Below, piece by piece: positions 1 to 8,179 of a DNA stretch of 64,000 nt. How positions within the stretch are numbered: position 1 is the stretch's first letter; each line of letters begins with the position of its first letter. The stretch is from Lichenihabitans sp033947565 (GTDB taxonomy: Bacteria; Pseudomonadota; Alphaproteobacteria; Rhizobiales; Beijerinckiaceae). Where the stretch lies: contig NZ_JARPVX010000004.1 in NCBI RefSeq assembly GCF_033947565.1, positions 1 to 64,000 of the forward strand, given 5' to 3'. The notes below the pieces were generated by a model, which was not told the origin of the DNA, did no database searches, and was given only the letters and a program-made list of their open reading frames with translations. A program made the translations under genes and the position numbers.

Positions 1-320
1 GGCGGGGGCTCGACCGGTGGCGGGGGTGGCGTCGGCACAGCCTTGTCGGCCGGGTTCGTCACCGGCTTCGGGGTGGGGTCGGGGTTCGGATCAACCTTGT
101 CGACCTTGGTGGTCGCATCCTTGACGACCTCCTTGGCGCTCTTGTCGCCCTGCATGACCTTGTTGAACTCGGAATCCGTCACCGTCTCGATCGGCACGGT
201 TTCCTGCATGGGGTCGAAGCTCTCGGGCTTCGACGCGAAGGTCAGCAGCAGGAGCAGCAGCGCGACGAGGTGGATACCGCCCGACACCGCATAGCCAGGC
301 TCTGAAAGCTTGAGCTTCAA
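1..320 (-). CDS. tolA: TolA-like protein, C-terminus beyond window edge
   Basis: This is the inner-membrane linker of the Tol-Pal system, which ties the inner membrane to Pal and the outer membrane during division. Reading leftward from a TTG at 320, the frame stays open to the edge and begins MKLKLSEPGYAVSGGIH. One membrane helix follows at about residues 17-31 (LVALLLLLLTF). After it come an acidic/Lys stretch and a Pro/Lys-rich region, as in TolA/TonB-type stalks. The TTG start is inferred: no ATG lies between the tolR stop and the helix. It sits 10 bases after tolR, so it belongs to the tolQ-tolR-tolA operon. The globular C-terminal domain is not visible, so TolA rather than TonB rests on gene order. 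Confidence 0.85.
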   Translation of the reverse strand, partial: MKLKLSEPGYAVSGGIHLVALLLLLLTFASKPESFDPMQETVPIETVTDSEFNKVMQGDKSAKEVVKDATTKVDKVDPNPDPTPKPVTNPADKAVPTPPPPPVEPP

Positions 321-330
321 AGCGGCCTCG

Positions 331-777
331 TTACTGCTTGTCGTTCTCGGTCACGAGCGCGACCTTCTTGAAGCCGGCGGACGTGATGGTGGACATGACC
401 TCAGCCACCCGGCCGTAGTTCACGGTTTTGGCGGCCCGCACGTAGATGCGTTCGTCAAAGCCTTCCTTCGCCATGGTGGAGAGCTGGTTGGCCAGGCCGT
501 CGGCCGGCACCGGCACGTCGTTGACGAAGGTGTCGCCCTTCTCGTCGATGGCGACGCTAAGCGGCTTCTGGTCGACGTTGAGGGCCGCCGCCGAGGTCTT
601 CGGCAAATCGATCTGAACACCCGACGCCAGCAGCGGCGCCGCCACCATGAAGATGATGAGCAGCACCAGCATGACGTCGATGAACGGCGTCATGTTGATG
701 TCCGCCATGGCGCCATAGCGCGGCACCCCGCGCTTGCGCCGCCCGCCCTTGCCGCCTGCGCCGACCGACATACCCAT
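331..777 (-). CDS. tolR: Tol-Pal system protein TolR (ExbD family)
   Basis: TolR is a proton-channel subunit that works with TolQ to energise TolA. The 148-residue product has a Gly/Arg/Lys-rich start, then ADINMTPFIDVMLVLLIIF, the ExbD/TolR signature in which the Asp inside the single membrane helix (about residues 30-50) carries protons. The rest is the periplasmic domain. The ATG at 777 gives MGMSVGAGG. Longer readings upstream enter tolQ in another frame. Length and order (tolQ, tolR, tolA) are standard. Confidence 0.95.
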   Translation of the reverse strand: MGMSVGAGGKGGRRKRGVPRYGAMADINMTPFIDVMLVLLIIFMVAAPLLASGVQIDLPKTSAAALNVDQKPLSVAIDEKGDTFVNDVPVPADGLANQLSTMAKEGFDERIYVRAAKTVNYGRVAEVMSTITSAGFKKVALVTENDKQ

Positions 778-803
778 GGTGCAGTTCTCCGGGACGGGCC
801 GCG

Positions 804-1526
804 TTACGCCGCGCGGTCCCGCTCGCCGCCGACGTGCTGGTCGATCTGGCGCGACAGGATCGAGGAGAACTCGTCGGCAAAGGATTCCATGCGGGCCTGG
901 AAGCGCGCCACCATGCCCTGCAGGTTGTTGAAGAAGATCAGCGCCGGAATGGCGGCGAAGAGGCCGATCGCGGTGGCGAACAGGGCTTCCGCGAGGCCCG
1001 GTGCGATGACGGCCAGCGAGGTGTTCTTGGAAGCCGCGATCGAGCGGAACGACGACATGATGCCCCAAACGGTGCCGAACAGCCCCACGAAGGGCGCGGT
1101 CGAAGCCACGGTGGCCAGCACCAGCAGGCCGGATTCGAGCTTCTCCACCTCGCGGGCGATCGATACGTCCAGCACCTTGTCGAGCCGGGCGTGCAGGCCC
1201 ATGAACGACGCGCCGACGTTCTGGAACGAGCGCTTCCATTCGCGCATCGCGGCGACGAAACACGAGGCCATGCCGATCGTCGGTCGCTGCGAGGAGTTCT
1301 GGTAAAGCTCTTCCAACGACTGGCCCGACCAGAACACCTGCTCGAAGCGGTCCATCGCCTTGCGGGTCTTCGAGAACAACATCGTCTTGTTGATGATGAT
1401 GGCCCAGCACCAGACCGAGGCGCTCAACAGGCCGATCATGACGATCTTCACCACGAGCGATGCGTTGAAGAACATCGTCAGAATGGAGACTTCGGTCGCC
1501 GCCGCGGCGGTATCAGCGGGGTTCAT
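804..1526 (-). CDS. tolQ: Tol-Pal system protein TolQ (ExbB family)
   Basis: TolQ is the polytopic proton-channel subunit of Tol-Pal. The 240-residue product has a helix near residues 15-40 and two further helices in the C-terminal half (regions LLVLATVASTAPFVGLFGTV and ATAIGLFAAIPALIFFN), with the family pattern of small residues, Thr and Pro. The ATG at 1526 (MNPADTAAAA) is preferred because it gives the family length and has AAGGA about 12 bases upstream; an in-frame ATG at 1634 would add 36 unlike-family residues. It is the first gene of the tol operon. A perfect TTAA-N7-TTAA site lies upstream at 1661-1675. Confidence 0.95.
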   Translation of the reverse strand: MNPADTAAAATEVSILTMFFNASLVVKIVMIGLLSASVWCWAIIINKTMLFSKTRKAMDRFEQVFWSGQSLEELYQNSSQRPTIGMASCFVAAMREWKRSFQNVGASFMGLHARLDKVLDVSIAREVEKLESGLLVLATVASTAPFVGLFGTVWGIMSSFRSIAASKNTSLAVIAPGLAEALFATAIGLFAAIPALIFFNNLQGMVARFQARMESFADEFSSILSRQIDQHVGGERDRAA

Positions 1527-1660
1527 CGGGGCTCGAAATCCTTGCGGGCGGACCGGCAGGGGTGCCGTGGCGCGTCTCGTGCGGCCCGAATCCGTCGATT
1601 GTGGGGCTGCGGTCGGCCGCGATGGTTCGCCCATCTGTGGCCATTAAGCAAGTGTCAACG

Positions 1661-1675
1661 TTAATATCGCGTTAA
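1661..1675 (-). promoter_or_regulatory. CtrA-type binding site upstream of tolQ
   Basis: TTAA-TATCGCG-TTAA is exactly two TTAA half-sites with a 7-base spacer. Read towards tolQ it is TTAA-CGCGATA-TTAAC, which matches the extended CtrA consensus. A TTGACA (complement of 1653-1658) follows directly on the tolQ strand, and another TTAA lies at 1644-1647. No good -10 was found, which is common for CtrA-activated promoters. The match is seen; CtrA binding is inferred. Confidence 0.6.
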
Positions 1676-1693
1676 GACCGAGGCGGCTAAGAC

Positions 1694-2098
1694 TCAATCG
1701 AAGAGCTTTCGCCCAAGGTCCGCCGGGATGCGGCGGGGCCGGCCGCCGCCGACCAGCACCACGGTGACCGAGGCCGTCACCAGCACCTCGTCACCGCGCA
1801 GCACCCGCTGCGCCATCGCCACCGAGGCGCCCCCGCGCTTGGCGACCCGGGTTTCGACCCGCAGCAGATCGTCCATGCGGCCTGGGCGCAGGAAATCGAT
1901 GTCCATGTGGCGCACCACGAAGGTGAGCGCCTCGCCGGCTTCGTCGCGCAGCTCCGATTGAACGATGCCGCGCGCCCGGATGAATTCCGTGCGACCCCGC
2001 TCCATGAAGCGCAGATAGTTGGCGTGATAAACGACGCCGCCGAAATCCGTGTCCTCATAATAAACCCGGACCGCCAGCGCGTGGGCCGCCTCAAGCAT
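1694..2098 (-). CDS. ybgC: YbgC-type acyl-CoA thioesterase
   Basis: This is a hot-dog-fold thioesterase usually encoded beside tol-pal genes. The 134-residue product carries YYEDTDFGGVVYHANYLRF near the N-terminus, which contains the catalytic Asp and the family's HxNY-type motif. The ATG at 2098 overlaps the ruvB stop and has AGGA 8 bases upstream; an ATG at 2107 would add three residues. It is cotranscribed downstream of ruvB. Its cellular substrate is not known from sequence. Confidence 0.93.
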   Translation of the reverse strand: MLEAAHALAVRVYYEDTDFGGVVYHANYLRFMERGRTEFIRARGIVQSELRDEAGEALTFVVRHMDIDFLRPGRMDDLLRVETRVAKRGGASVAMAQRVLRGDEVLVTASVTVVLVGGGRPRRIPADLGRKLFD

Positions 2099-3137
2099 CC
2101 GGCGCATCCTGAAACATGCCGAACTGGCCGGTCTCGGGGCGCGACGGCGCCGTATAGCCGAGGTGCCTGAAGGCATGCGGCGTCAACAGGCGACCGCGCG
2201 GCGTGCGCTGCAGGAAGCCGATCTGGATCATATAGGGTTCGATGATGTCCTCGATGGCGTCGCGCGGCTCGCTCAGCGCCGCCGCCAGGGTCTCGATGCC
2301 GACCGGGCCGCCGCCGAACGACAGCGCGATAGCGTCGAGATAACGTCGGTCCATCTGGTCGAGCCCGATGGCATCGACCTCGAGCAGCTTGAGGGCGCCA
2401 TCGGCGATCGCCCGGGTGATGACCGGCTCGCCGTCCACGATGGCGAAGTCCCGCACGCGGCGCAGCAGCCGGCCGGCGATGCGTGGCGTGCCGCGTGCCC
2501 GCTTGGCGATCTCGTTGGCACCGTCGTCCGCCATGCCGATGCCGAGCACCCGGGCACCGCGCGACACGATGTGCTGCAGTTCGGGCACCGTATAGAAGTT
2601 GAGCCGCAACGGGATGCCGAAGCGGTCGCGTAGCGGGGTGGTGAGCAGGCCCGCCCGCGTGGTGGCCCCAACCAGGGTGAATTTGGCGAGGTCGATCTTC
2701 ACCGACCGGGCCGCCGGGCCCTGGCCGATGATGAGGTCGAGCTGAAAATCCTCCATGGCCGGGTAGAGGATCTCCTCGACGGCCGGGTTGAGGCGGTGGA
2801 TCTCGTCGATGAACAACACGTCGCGCTCTTCCAGCGCGGTCAGCTGCGCCGCGAGGTCGCCCGCCTTGGCGATCACCGGACCGGAGGTGGAGCGGAAGTT
2901 GACCCCGAGCTCGCGCGCCACGATCTGGGCCAGCGTGGTCTTGCCGAGCCCCGGCGGGCCGACGAACAGCACGTGGTCGAGCGCCTCGCCGCGCTGCTTC
3001 GCGGCTTCCACAAAGGTCTTCAGGTTCTTTCGGATGGCGGCCTGGCCGACGAAGTCGCCGAGCACGAGCGGTCGCAACGACACATCATGGTCGTCGTCGC
3101 GCTTCTCAGGCGTGGTCAGGCGGCGGGGTGGTGGCAA
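2091..3137 (-). CDS. ruvB: Holliday junction branch migration helicase RuvB
   Basis: RuvB is the hexameric AAA+ motor that drives branch migration with RuvA. The 348-residue product has Walker A GPPGLGKT (residues 60-67), Walker B with DEIH (111-114), sensor 1 GATTRAG, the arginine-finger region LRDRFGI, and a C-terminal winged-helix domain. The start is a TTG at 3137 with AAGGA about 7 bases upstream; no ATG fits better. It overlaps ybgC by 8 bases. ruvA and ruvC are not in the window downstream or directly upstream, so the rest of the ruv set must lie elsewhere. Confidence 0.96.
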   Translation of the reverse strand: MPPPRRLTTPEKRDDDHDVSLRPLVLGDFVGQAAIRKNLKTFVEAAKQRGEALDHVLFVGPPGLGKTTLAQIVARELGVNFRSTSGPVIAKAGDLAAQLTALEERDVLFIDEIHRLNPAVEEILYPAMEDFQLDLIIGQGPAARSVKIDLAKFTLVGATTRAGLLTTPLRDRFGIPLRLNFYTVPELQHIVSRGARVLGIGMADDGANEIAKRARGTPRIAGRLLRRVRDFAIVDGEPVITRAIADGALKLLEVDAIGLDQMDRRYLDAIALSFGGGPVGIETLAAALSEPRDAIEDIIEPYMIQIGFLQRTPRGRLLTPHAFRHLGYTAPSRPETGQFGMFQDAPDA

Positions 3138-3242
3138 TCGGGGGTCCTTCGCGGGATGGTGCCGGCTGTGCTATTGTTCTCCTGCAATTGCAAGCCGAGC
3201 GGTTCCGACGTCACGCGGCGCCGATCAAACGAAGGTGTGAGG

Positions 3243-3827
3243 ATGTCGCATTTCATCGCACCTTACGACACCCTGAGCTTCGAGGATTTCGAGGACCTTC
3301 TGCCCGACAGACCACACGATCAGCGCTGGGAGTTGATCGCTGGACGGGTCATCAAGATGATGGTCGGAGCACGCTGGGAGCACAACCGCATCAGTCAGAA
3401 CGTCGCCTTCCGCTTGCGCCAGCAATTGAAAGCCGCCGGCGCGCCCTTTCACGTGTTCCTCGAGACCTTTTACATGAAGAACAAGGCGGTCGAGAGCGCG
3501 ACGCTGCCCGACGTGATGGTGGCCTGCGGCCCCTTGCGGTCCGGGGCGACATCCGTCGACAACCCGGTGATCCTTGTCGAGGTGATGTCGCGCGGCAGCG
3601 CCCACAGGGATCGCCACGAGAAGTGGCAGGCGTACCGACGCCTTGCCTCATTGCAGCATTATGTCCTGATCGAGCGGGATCAGGCCTGCGTGCATGTTTT
3701 CGATCGCACGGGGGATGCTTGGGCGAGCTTGCGCAGCCTCGAGGGGCTCGATGCGATCCTCGATCTGCCGGCGCTTGGCCTCGCCGTGCCGCTCCGTGAC
3801 ATCTACGAGGATGTGCTTTCCGCGTGA
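3243..3827 (+). CDS. Uma2 family (DUF820) endonuclease-like protein
   Basis: The 194-residue protein resembles the Uma2/DUF820 family, which has a PD-(D/E)XK nuclease-like fold and unsettled function. Visible features are WELIAGRVIKM near residue 35, the LPDVMV motif near residue 85, and VILVEVMSRGSAHRDRHEKW around residue 105, where Asp, Glu and Lys fall in the expected nuclease order. The ATG at 3243 is preceded by GTGAGG. The stop overlaps the aroE start (GTGA), so the two are translationally coupled. Such genes are often multicopy; no link to shikimate metabolism is implied. Confidence 0.82.
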   Translation: MSHFIAPYDTLSFEDFEDLLPDRPHDQRWELIAGRVIKMMVGARWEHNRISQNVAFRLRQQLKAAGAPFHVFLETFYMKNKAVESATLPDVMVACGPLRSGATSVDNPVILVEVMSRGSAHRDRHEKWQAYRRLASLQHYVLIERDQACVHVFDRTGDAWASLRSLEGLDAILDLPALGLAVPLRDIYEDVLSA

Positions 3828-4657
3828 CCTTTCCCCGTGCCTTCGTGATCGGCCAGCCGATCGCACAATCCCGTTCGCCGATCCTGCACGGTCACTGGCT
3901 CCAAACCCTGGGCCTTGCCGGCTCCTATGAGCGCATCGAGGTCGCGCCCGCCGATCTGGCATCCTTCATCGCTAGCCTGCACTCCGCGGGTTTCGTCGGC
4001 GGCAATGTCACGGTGCCGCACAAGACCGCCGTGCTGGCGCTCGTCGATAACCTCGACGATGCGGCCCGCGCCATCGGGGCCGTGAACACCCTGTGGTTCG
4101 AAGGCGAGCGGCTGTGGGGCGGCAACACGGATTCGGTCGGCTTTCTGGCGGCGCTCGACCAGGAGGCGCCGGATTGGGATGCCGAGGCCCGCACCGCCAC
4201 CGTGATCGGGGCCGGAGGAGCGGCACGGGCCATCGTGCATGGCCTTCTGCAGCGTGGGCTCGATGTGCGTCTTGCCAATCGGTCGCATGCGACGGCCGAC
4301 GCCCTGTCGCAAAGCTTCGCCCGGCTGCCCGCCGTGCATGACCTCGCTGCAATGCCAGCCCTGCTGAACGACACGGATTTGTTGGTGAACACGACCGCGC
4401 TCGGCATGCAGGGCAAGCCCCCGCTGGTGCTAGACCTCACCGGCCTGAAACGCGGAGCCGTGGTCTGCGACATCGTTTATGCGCCGCTCGAAACCGATCT
4501 GCTGCGTGATGCGCGGGCGCGCGGCCATCGCGCGGTGGGGGGGCTGGGCATGCTGATGCATCAGGCGGTGCCCGGTTTCGCGCGCTGGTTCGGGCACAGG
4601 CCCAGCGTGACGCCGGCGCTTCGCGCGCTGCTGGAGGCCGACCTGCGGCCGCGTTGA
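3824..4657 (+). CDS. aroE: Shikimate dehydrogenase
   Basis: AroE reduces 3-dehydroshikimate to shikimate with NADPH. The 277-residue product shows the shikimate pocket SRSPILHG, NVTVPHK with catalytic Lys67, and NTDSVGF with catalytic Asp103. The nucleotide-binding GAGGAARA starts near residue 129, and ANRS follows the second strand, fitting NADPH preference. The start is a GTG at 3824 overlapping the preceding stop, so expression probably depends on the Uma2 gene's transcript. A C-terminal GGLGMLMHQA motif supports the assignment. Confidence 0.95.
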   Translation: MTFPRAFVIGQPIAQSRSPILHGHWLQTLGLAGSYERIEVAPADLASFIASLHSAGFVGGNVTVPHKTAVLALVDNLDDAARAIGAVNTLWFEGERLWGGNTDSVGFLAALDQEAPDWDAEARTATVIGAGGAARAIVHGLLQRGLDVRLANRSHATADALSQSFARLPAVHDLAAMPALLNDTDLLVNTTALGMQGKPPLVLDLTGLKRGAVVCDIVYAPLETDLLRDARARGHRAVGGLGMLMHQAVPGFARWFGHRPSVTPALRALLEADLRPR

Positions 4658-4759
4658 CCGCGCGCATTATGGAGAGACTGTGTTCACCGGGTGACGGACT
4701 TCGGGCGCGATCGGCGTATGATTGCTGCAACGACGGCAACGTCATTCGCGGGGGCCACC

Positions 4760-5596
4760 ATGATGCGATCGATCCTAGCCGGCGCAGGCGCGCTTGCCGC
4801 ATTGACGTCGGGCGCCTTCGCGGCTGACCTGCCGAGCCGCTTGGCACCCCCGGTCTACGCGCCCCCGCTGCTGCCGGCTTTCACCTGGACGGGTGGCTAT
4901 TTCGGCGTCAACGCCGGCTATGCGTTCGATTCCGACACGCGCGTCACGACGGTCGATGGAGCGGGCGACGCCAATGGCGTAGCGACCGGCTTCCGGCCCG
5001 GGTCGATCAAGGCCTCGGCCGACGGTTTTACGGGCGGCGGCCAGATCGGCTATAACCTGCAGGTGCCGGGGTTTGGCGGCGGCTTCGGCGGGCCGGGCAG
5101 CGGCATCGTGATCGGTGTCGAGGCCGATGCGGCCTACACCGACCTCAGCCGCGGCACCGCGGTGTCGTTGAACGGCGCCACAAGCAGCTTCCGCACCGGC
5201 CTCGATTACCTCGGCACGGTGCGGGGCCGCTTCGGCTACGCCTTCAATCAGTTCATGGTCTATGGCACCGGCGGCTTCGCCTATGGCGGCGTCAACGACC
5301 GCGCCAACTTCTACAGCGGCGGCAATGGCGCCCTGGAATATGCAGGCCACACCGACGACATGGCGACCGGCTATGCCTATGGCGGTGGCGTGGAATATGC
5401 GCTTCCCACCTCGTCGTTGCTGAACTTCTTTAAGTCGAGCGCCGTGACCATCAAGGCCGAGTACCTGCATTACGATCTCGGCAAGACCGATGTGGCCACC
5501 ACCGCGACAGGCGCCAATGCGGCGACCGGCACCTATACGGTGCGGTTCAAGAACGAGGGCGACCTCGCCCGCGCCGGCCTGAACTACAAGTTCTAG
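4760..5596 (+). CDS. Omp25/Omp31-like outer membrane beta-barrel protein
   Basis: The start ATGATG at 4760 gives a 278-residue precursor with a clear signal peptide; cleavage is likely after AFA, before ADLPSR. The mature part starts with a Pro-rich stretch, then WTGGYFGVNAGYAF. Alternating Gly/aromatic strands follow, ending in LARAGLNYKF with a terminal Phe, as expected for insertion by the BAM machinery. This is the rhizobial/brucella Omp25-Omp31 type. Earlier in-frame starts (4691, 4718) would bury the signal peptide. A strong hairpin terminator lies 70 bases downstream. Confidence 0.9.
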   Translation: MMRSILAGAGALAALTSGAFAADLPSRLAPPVYAPPLLPAFTWTGGYFGVNAGYAFDSDTRVTTVDGAGDANGVATGFRPGSIKASADGFTGGGQIGYNLQVPGFGGGFGGPGSGIVIGVEADAAYTDLSRGTAVSLNGATSSFRTGLDYLGTVRGRFGYAFNQFMVYGTGGFAYGGVNDRANFYSGGNGALEYAGHTDDMATGYAYGGGVEYALPTSSLLNFFKSSAVTIKAEYLHYDLGKTDVATTATGANAATGTYTVRFKNEGDLARAGLNYKF

Positions 5597-5666
5597 CGAC
5601 GTCAGGGGCGGAGCTTGCTTCGCCCGGCAAGCTGGATCCAGGTCCATCATGCTGCAACAACAACAA

Positions 5667-5694
5667 CCCGCGGCTCGTGCTGCGGGCGTTTTCG
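5667..5694 (+). terminator. Rho-independent terminator after the Omp gene
   Basis: CCCGCGGC-TCGT-GCTGCGGG forms an 8-bp stem with one G-U pair and a 4-base loop, followed by CGTTTTCGTT. It lies between the convergent Omp and hpnK genes. Confidence 0.65.
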
Positions 5695-5821
5695 TTCGAC
5701 ACAGGTGAGATACCTGTCTCCCCGATGCGACGAGCCGTCGATGTCCGGCAGGCCCCGACCATGGGCCGCGCACCCTGAAGGATGCCGTCGCTCAGGTCTG
5801 TCTTCGCTGACGTGGTCGGCC

Positions 5822-6670
5822 CTAGATTTGAGGCGGGGCGTCCATGTAGCCGCCCTGGCTGGCACCACAATCGCGTGCCGCGGCGCGCACGTCGTCGGAT
5901 ACCAGGGCTGCCAACTCATCCGCATAGCGATAGCCGGCCGCCGATCCGGGATAGCCGCCGGTGGTCGCCGGGTGGGTATAGATTTCGGTGACACCCTGGG
6001 GCGGATGCACCAGCAGGGCGGCGAGCCGATCGGCCGTCATGGCGCCGGACCAGGCTAAGCCGAACACATGGTCCGGCACCTTGAAGCCCGCCACGCGCAA
6101 TCGGTATTTCAACATGGTCGTGAAGGGTGTGGTGATGGCGGGCGTCAGGCGGGGCGCCGCCGGGTCGATGGCCCGCACCATGACGTTCGGCTCGTCCGGC
6201 ACCCGCACCCATCGCATGCCGTAGCGGGGGCCGATCTGCATCAACAGGGTCGTGACGGTCGGGTGCAGGTGGTAGTGCTTGTGGGCATTGACGTGGTCGA
6301 GCCGCAACCCCGTCGCGGCAAAGACCGCGAATTGCGCCTCGATCTCGGCCGCGAGCTGGCGTTGCACGTCCTTGCGGAAGAACATGTCGGCGCCGACCTT
6401 TGCCATATCGGTGCGGAACAGCCCGTTTGGCCCGACGAGATCGGGGATCTGTGCCTTCGGCAGCACCGGTGGCGCTTCGAGTAGCGTGAGGTGCAGCCCC
6501 ACACGCAGGCCGGGGCGGCGCTTGGCGATCGCGACCGCCGCGGCGGATGCCGGCGCGCCCACCATCAGGCTGGCGGTCGTGAGAATGCCCGCCGTGTGGG
6601 CGTGTTCCACCGCGTCATTGACCTCGGGGGCGAGGCCAAAGTCGTCGGCCGTGACGATCAGGTGCTTCAT
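5822..6670 (-). CDS. hpnK: Hopanoid biosynthesis deacetylase HpnK (YdjC/ChbG family)
   Basis: The family removes the acetyl group from the N-acetylglucosamine attached to bacteriohopanetetrol, giving BHT-glucosamine. The 282-residue product begins MKHLIVTADDFGLAPEV, with the metal-binding Asp pair at residues 9-10. It also has GLHLTLLEAP and HVNAHKHYHLHP, which supply the metal and catalytic His residues of the YdjC fold. It is the last gene of the hpnL-hpnI-hpnJ-hpnK run, 75 bases after hpnJ. The substrate comes from family knowledge and context. Confidence 0.92.
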   Translation of the reverse strand: MKHLIVTADDFGLAPEVNDAVEHAHTAGILTTASLMVGAPASAAAVAIAKRRPGLRVGLHLTLLEAPPVLPKAQIPDLVGPNGLFRTDMAKVGADMFFRKDVQRQLAAEIEAQFAVFAATGLRLDHVNAHKHYHLHPTVTTLLMQIGPRYGMRWVRVPDEPNVMVRAIDPAAPRLTPAITTPFTTMLKYRLRVAGFKVPDHVFGLAWSGAMTADRLAALLVHPPQGVTEIYTHPATTGGYPGSAAGYRYADELAALVSDDVRAAARDCGASQGGYMDAPPQI

Positions 6671-6745
6671 GATGCAGCTGGTTTGGTTGCGAAACGGCCC
6701 GGCATGCCGTGGTGACGCCTGCCGGGCCGTTCAGCTCGGGTGCCG

Positions 6746-8179
6746 TTAGGCCGCGATGTCCAGCGAGCGGCGCTCTTTGAGGAAGTGGAAGAACTCCACG
6801 CCCTCGCGCAGCCGGCGCACCAGCATCTGCCGGTCGCGCGCCATCTCGCCCACGATCGAGGCGATCTTGCCGGTGCGGAAGTAGAACGACCGGTAGAAGG
6901 TCTCGACCGACTGGAAGATCTCGGTGTGGGTCAGGTGCGGGTAGTGCAGCGGCGCGATCTGCACGCCGGACTCGTCGACGAGCTCGGCGTTCTTCTCGTC
7001 GAGCCAGCCGTTCTCGACCGCCTGGTTGAACAGGAAGGTGCCGGGGTAGGGCGCGGCCAGCGAAACCTGGATGGTGTGCGGGTTGATCCGCTTGGCGAAG
7101 GCCATGGTTTCCTGGATGGTTTCCTTCGACTCGCCCGGCAGGCCGAGGATGAAGGTGCCGTGGATCGCGATGCCGAGTTCGTGGCAGTCCTTGGTGAACT
7201 GTTCCGCCACCTCGATGCGCATGCCCTTCTTGATGTTGTGCAGGATCTGCTGGTTGCCGGACTCGTAGCCGACGAGCAGCAGCCGCAGGCCACCGTCCTT
7301 CAGCTTCTTCAGCGTGTCGCGCGGCACGTTGGCCTTGGCGTTGCAGGACCAGGTGATGCCGAGCTTGCCGAGCCGGGCCGCGATGGCTTCGGCGCGCGGC
7401 AGGTCGTCCGTGAACGTGTCATCGTCGAAGAAGAATTCCTTGGTCTGCGGGAAGTTCTTCTTGGCCCAGACGATCTCCTCGATCACGTGGTCGACCGAGC
7501 GGGTGCGGTAGCGGTGACCGCCCACCGTCTGCGGCCACAAACAGAAGGTGCAGCGGCTCTTGCAGCCACGGCCCGTGTAGATCGAGATGTAGGGGTGCTT
7601 CAGGTAGCCGATGAAGTAGTTCTCCATCACGAGGTCGCGCTTGTAGACCGGCGTGACGAAGGGAAGCGCATCCATGTTCTCGAGGATCGCGCGGTCCTTG
7701 TTGTGCACGATGACGCCGGACTCGTTGCGGAACGACAGGCCCGGGATCGAGGCCCAGTTCTGGCCGTCAGCGACGTCCTTCACGGTGAAGTCGAATTCGT
7801 TGCGGCAGACAAAATCGATGACGGGGGCCTGGGCGAGGCTCTTGTCCGACTCGACCGCCACCTTGGCGCCGATCATGCCGATCTTCATCGACGGGTTCGC
7901 GGCCTTCAGGGCCTGGGCCACCTTCACGTCCGAATTAAAGGACGGGATCGAGGTGTGCATGATGGTCAGGTCGAAATCCTTCGCCTGCGACGTGACCTCC
8001 GCCAGCTTGGTCTTGTGCGGCGGGGCGTCGATCAGCTTGGAGTTCTCAACCAGCGCGGCCGGCTGGGCTAGCCAGGTCGGGTACCAGAAGGACTTGATCT
8101 CGCGCTTCGCCTGGTAGCGCGAACCCGCGCCGCCGTCGAAGCCGTCGAAGGAGGGAGCCTGGAGGAAAAGCGTGCGCAT
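6746..8179 (-). CDS. hpnJ: Hopanoid radical SAM protein HpnJ
   Basis: HpnJ is a B12-binding-type radical SAM enzyme assigned to converting BHT-glucosamine into the BHT cyclitol ether. The 477-residue product has an N-terminal cobalamin-binding-like domain (about 1-170) and then the radical SAM core, where GRGCKSRCTFCLWP carries the three cluster cysteines at 206, 210 and 213. GYESGNQQIL and FILGLPGESKETI are further core motifs. The ATG at 8179 shares one base with the hpnI stop (TAATG), so translation is coupled. cobO, cobQ and cobD nearby make cobalamin supply plausible, though no direct link is shown. Confidence 0.95.
   Translation of the reverse strand: MRTLFLQAPSFDGFDGGAGSRYQAKREIKSFWYPTWLAQPAALVENSKLIDAPPHKTKLAEVTSQAKDFDLTIMHTSIPSFNSDVKVAQALKAANPSMKIGMIGAKVAVESDKSLAQAPVIDFVCRNEFDFTVKDVADGQNWASIPGLSFRNESGVIVHNKDRAILENMDALPFVTPVYKRDLVMENYFIGYLKHPYISIYTGRGCKSRCTFCLWPQTVGGHRYRTRSVDHVIEEIVWAKKNFPQTKEFFFDDDTFTDDLPRAEAIAARLGKLGITWSCNAKANVPRDTLKKLKDGGLRLLLVGYESGNQQILHNIKKGMRIEVAEQFTKDCHELGIAIHGTFILGLPGESKETIQETMAFAKRINPHTIQVSLAAPYPGTFLFNQAVENGWLDEKNAELVDESGVQIAPLHYPHLTHTEIFQSVETFYRSFYFRTGKIASIVGEMARDRQMLVRRLREGVEFFHFLKERRSLDIAA

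Noticed and set aside
3138..3242. SOS box for ruvB around GTTCTC (3176-3181)
   Set aside because: Only one GTTC half-site; the partner at the 7-base gap reads GCTG, so the match fails.
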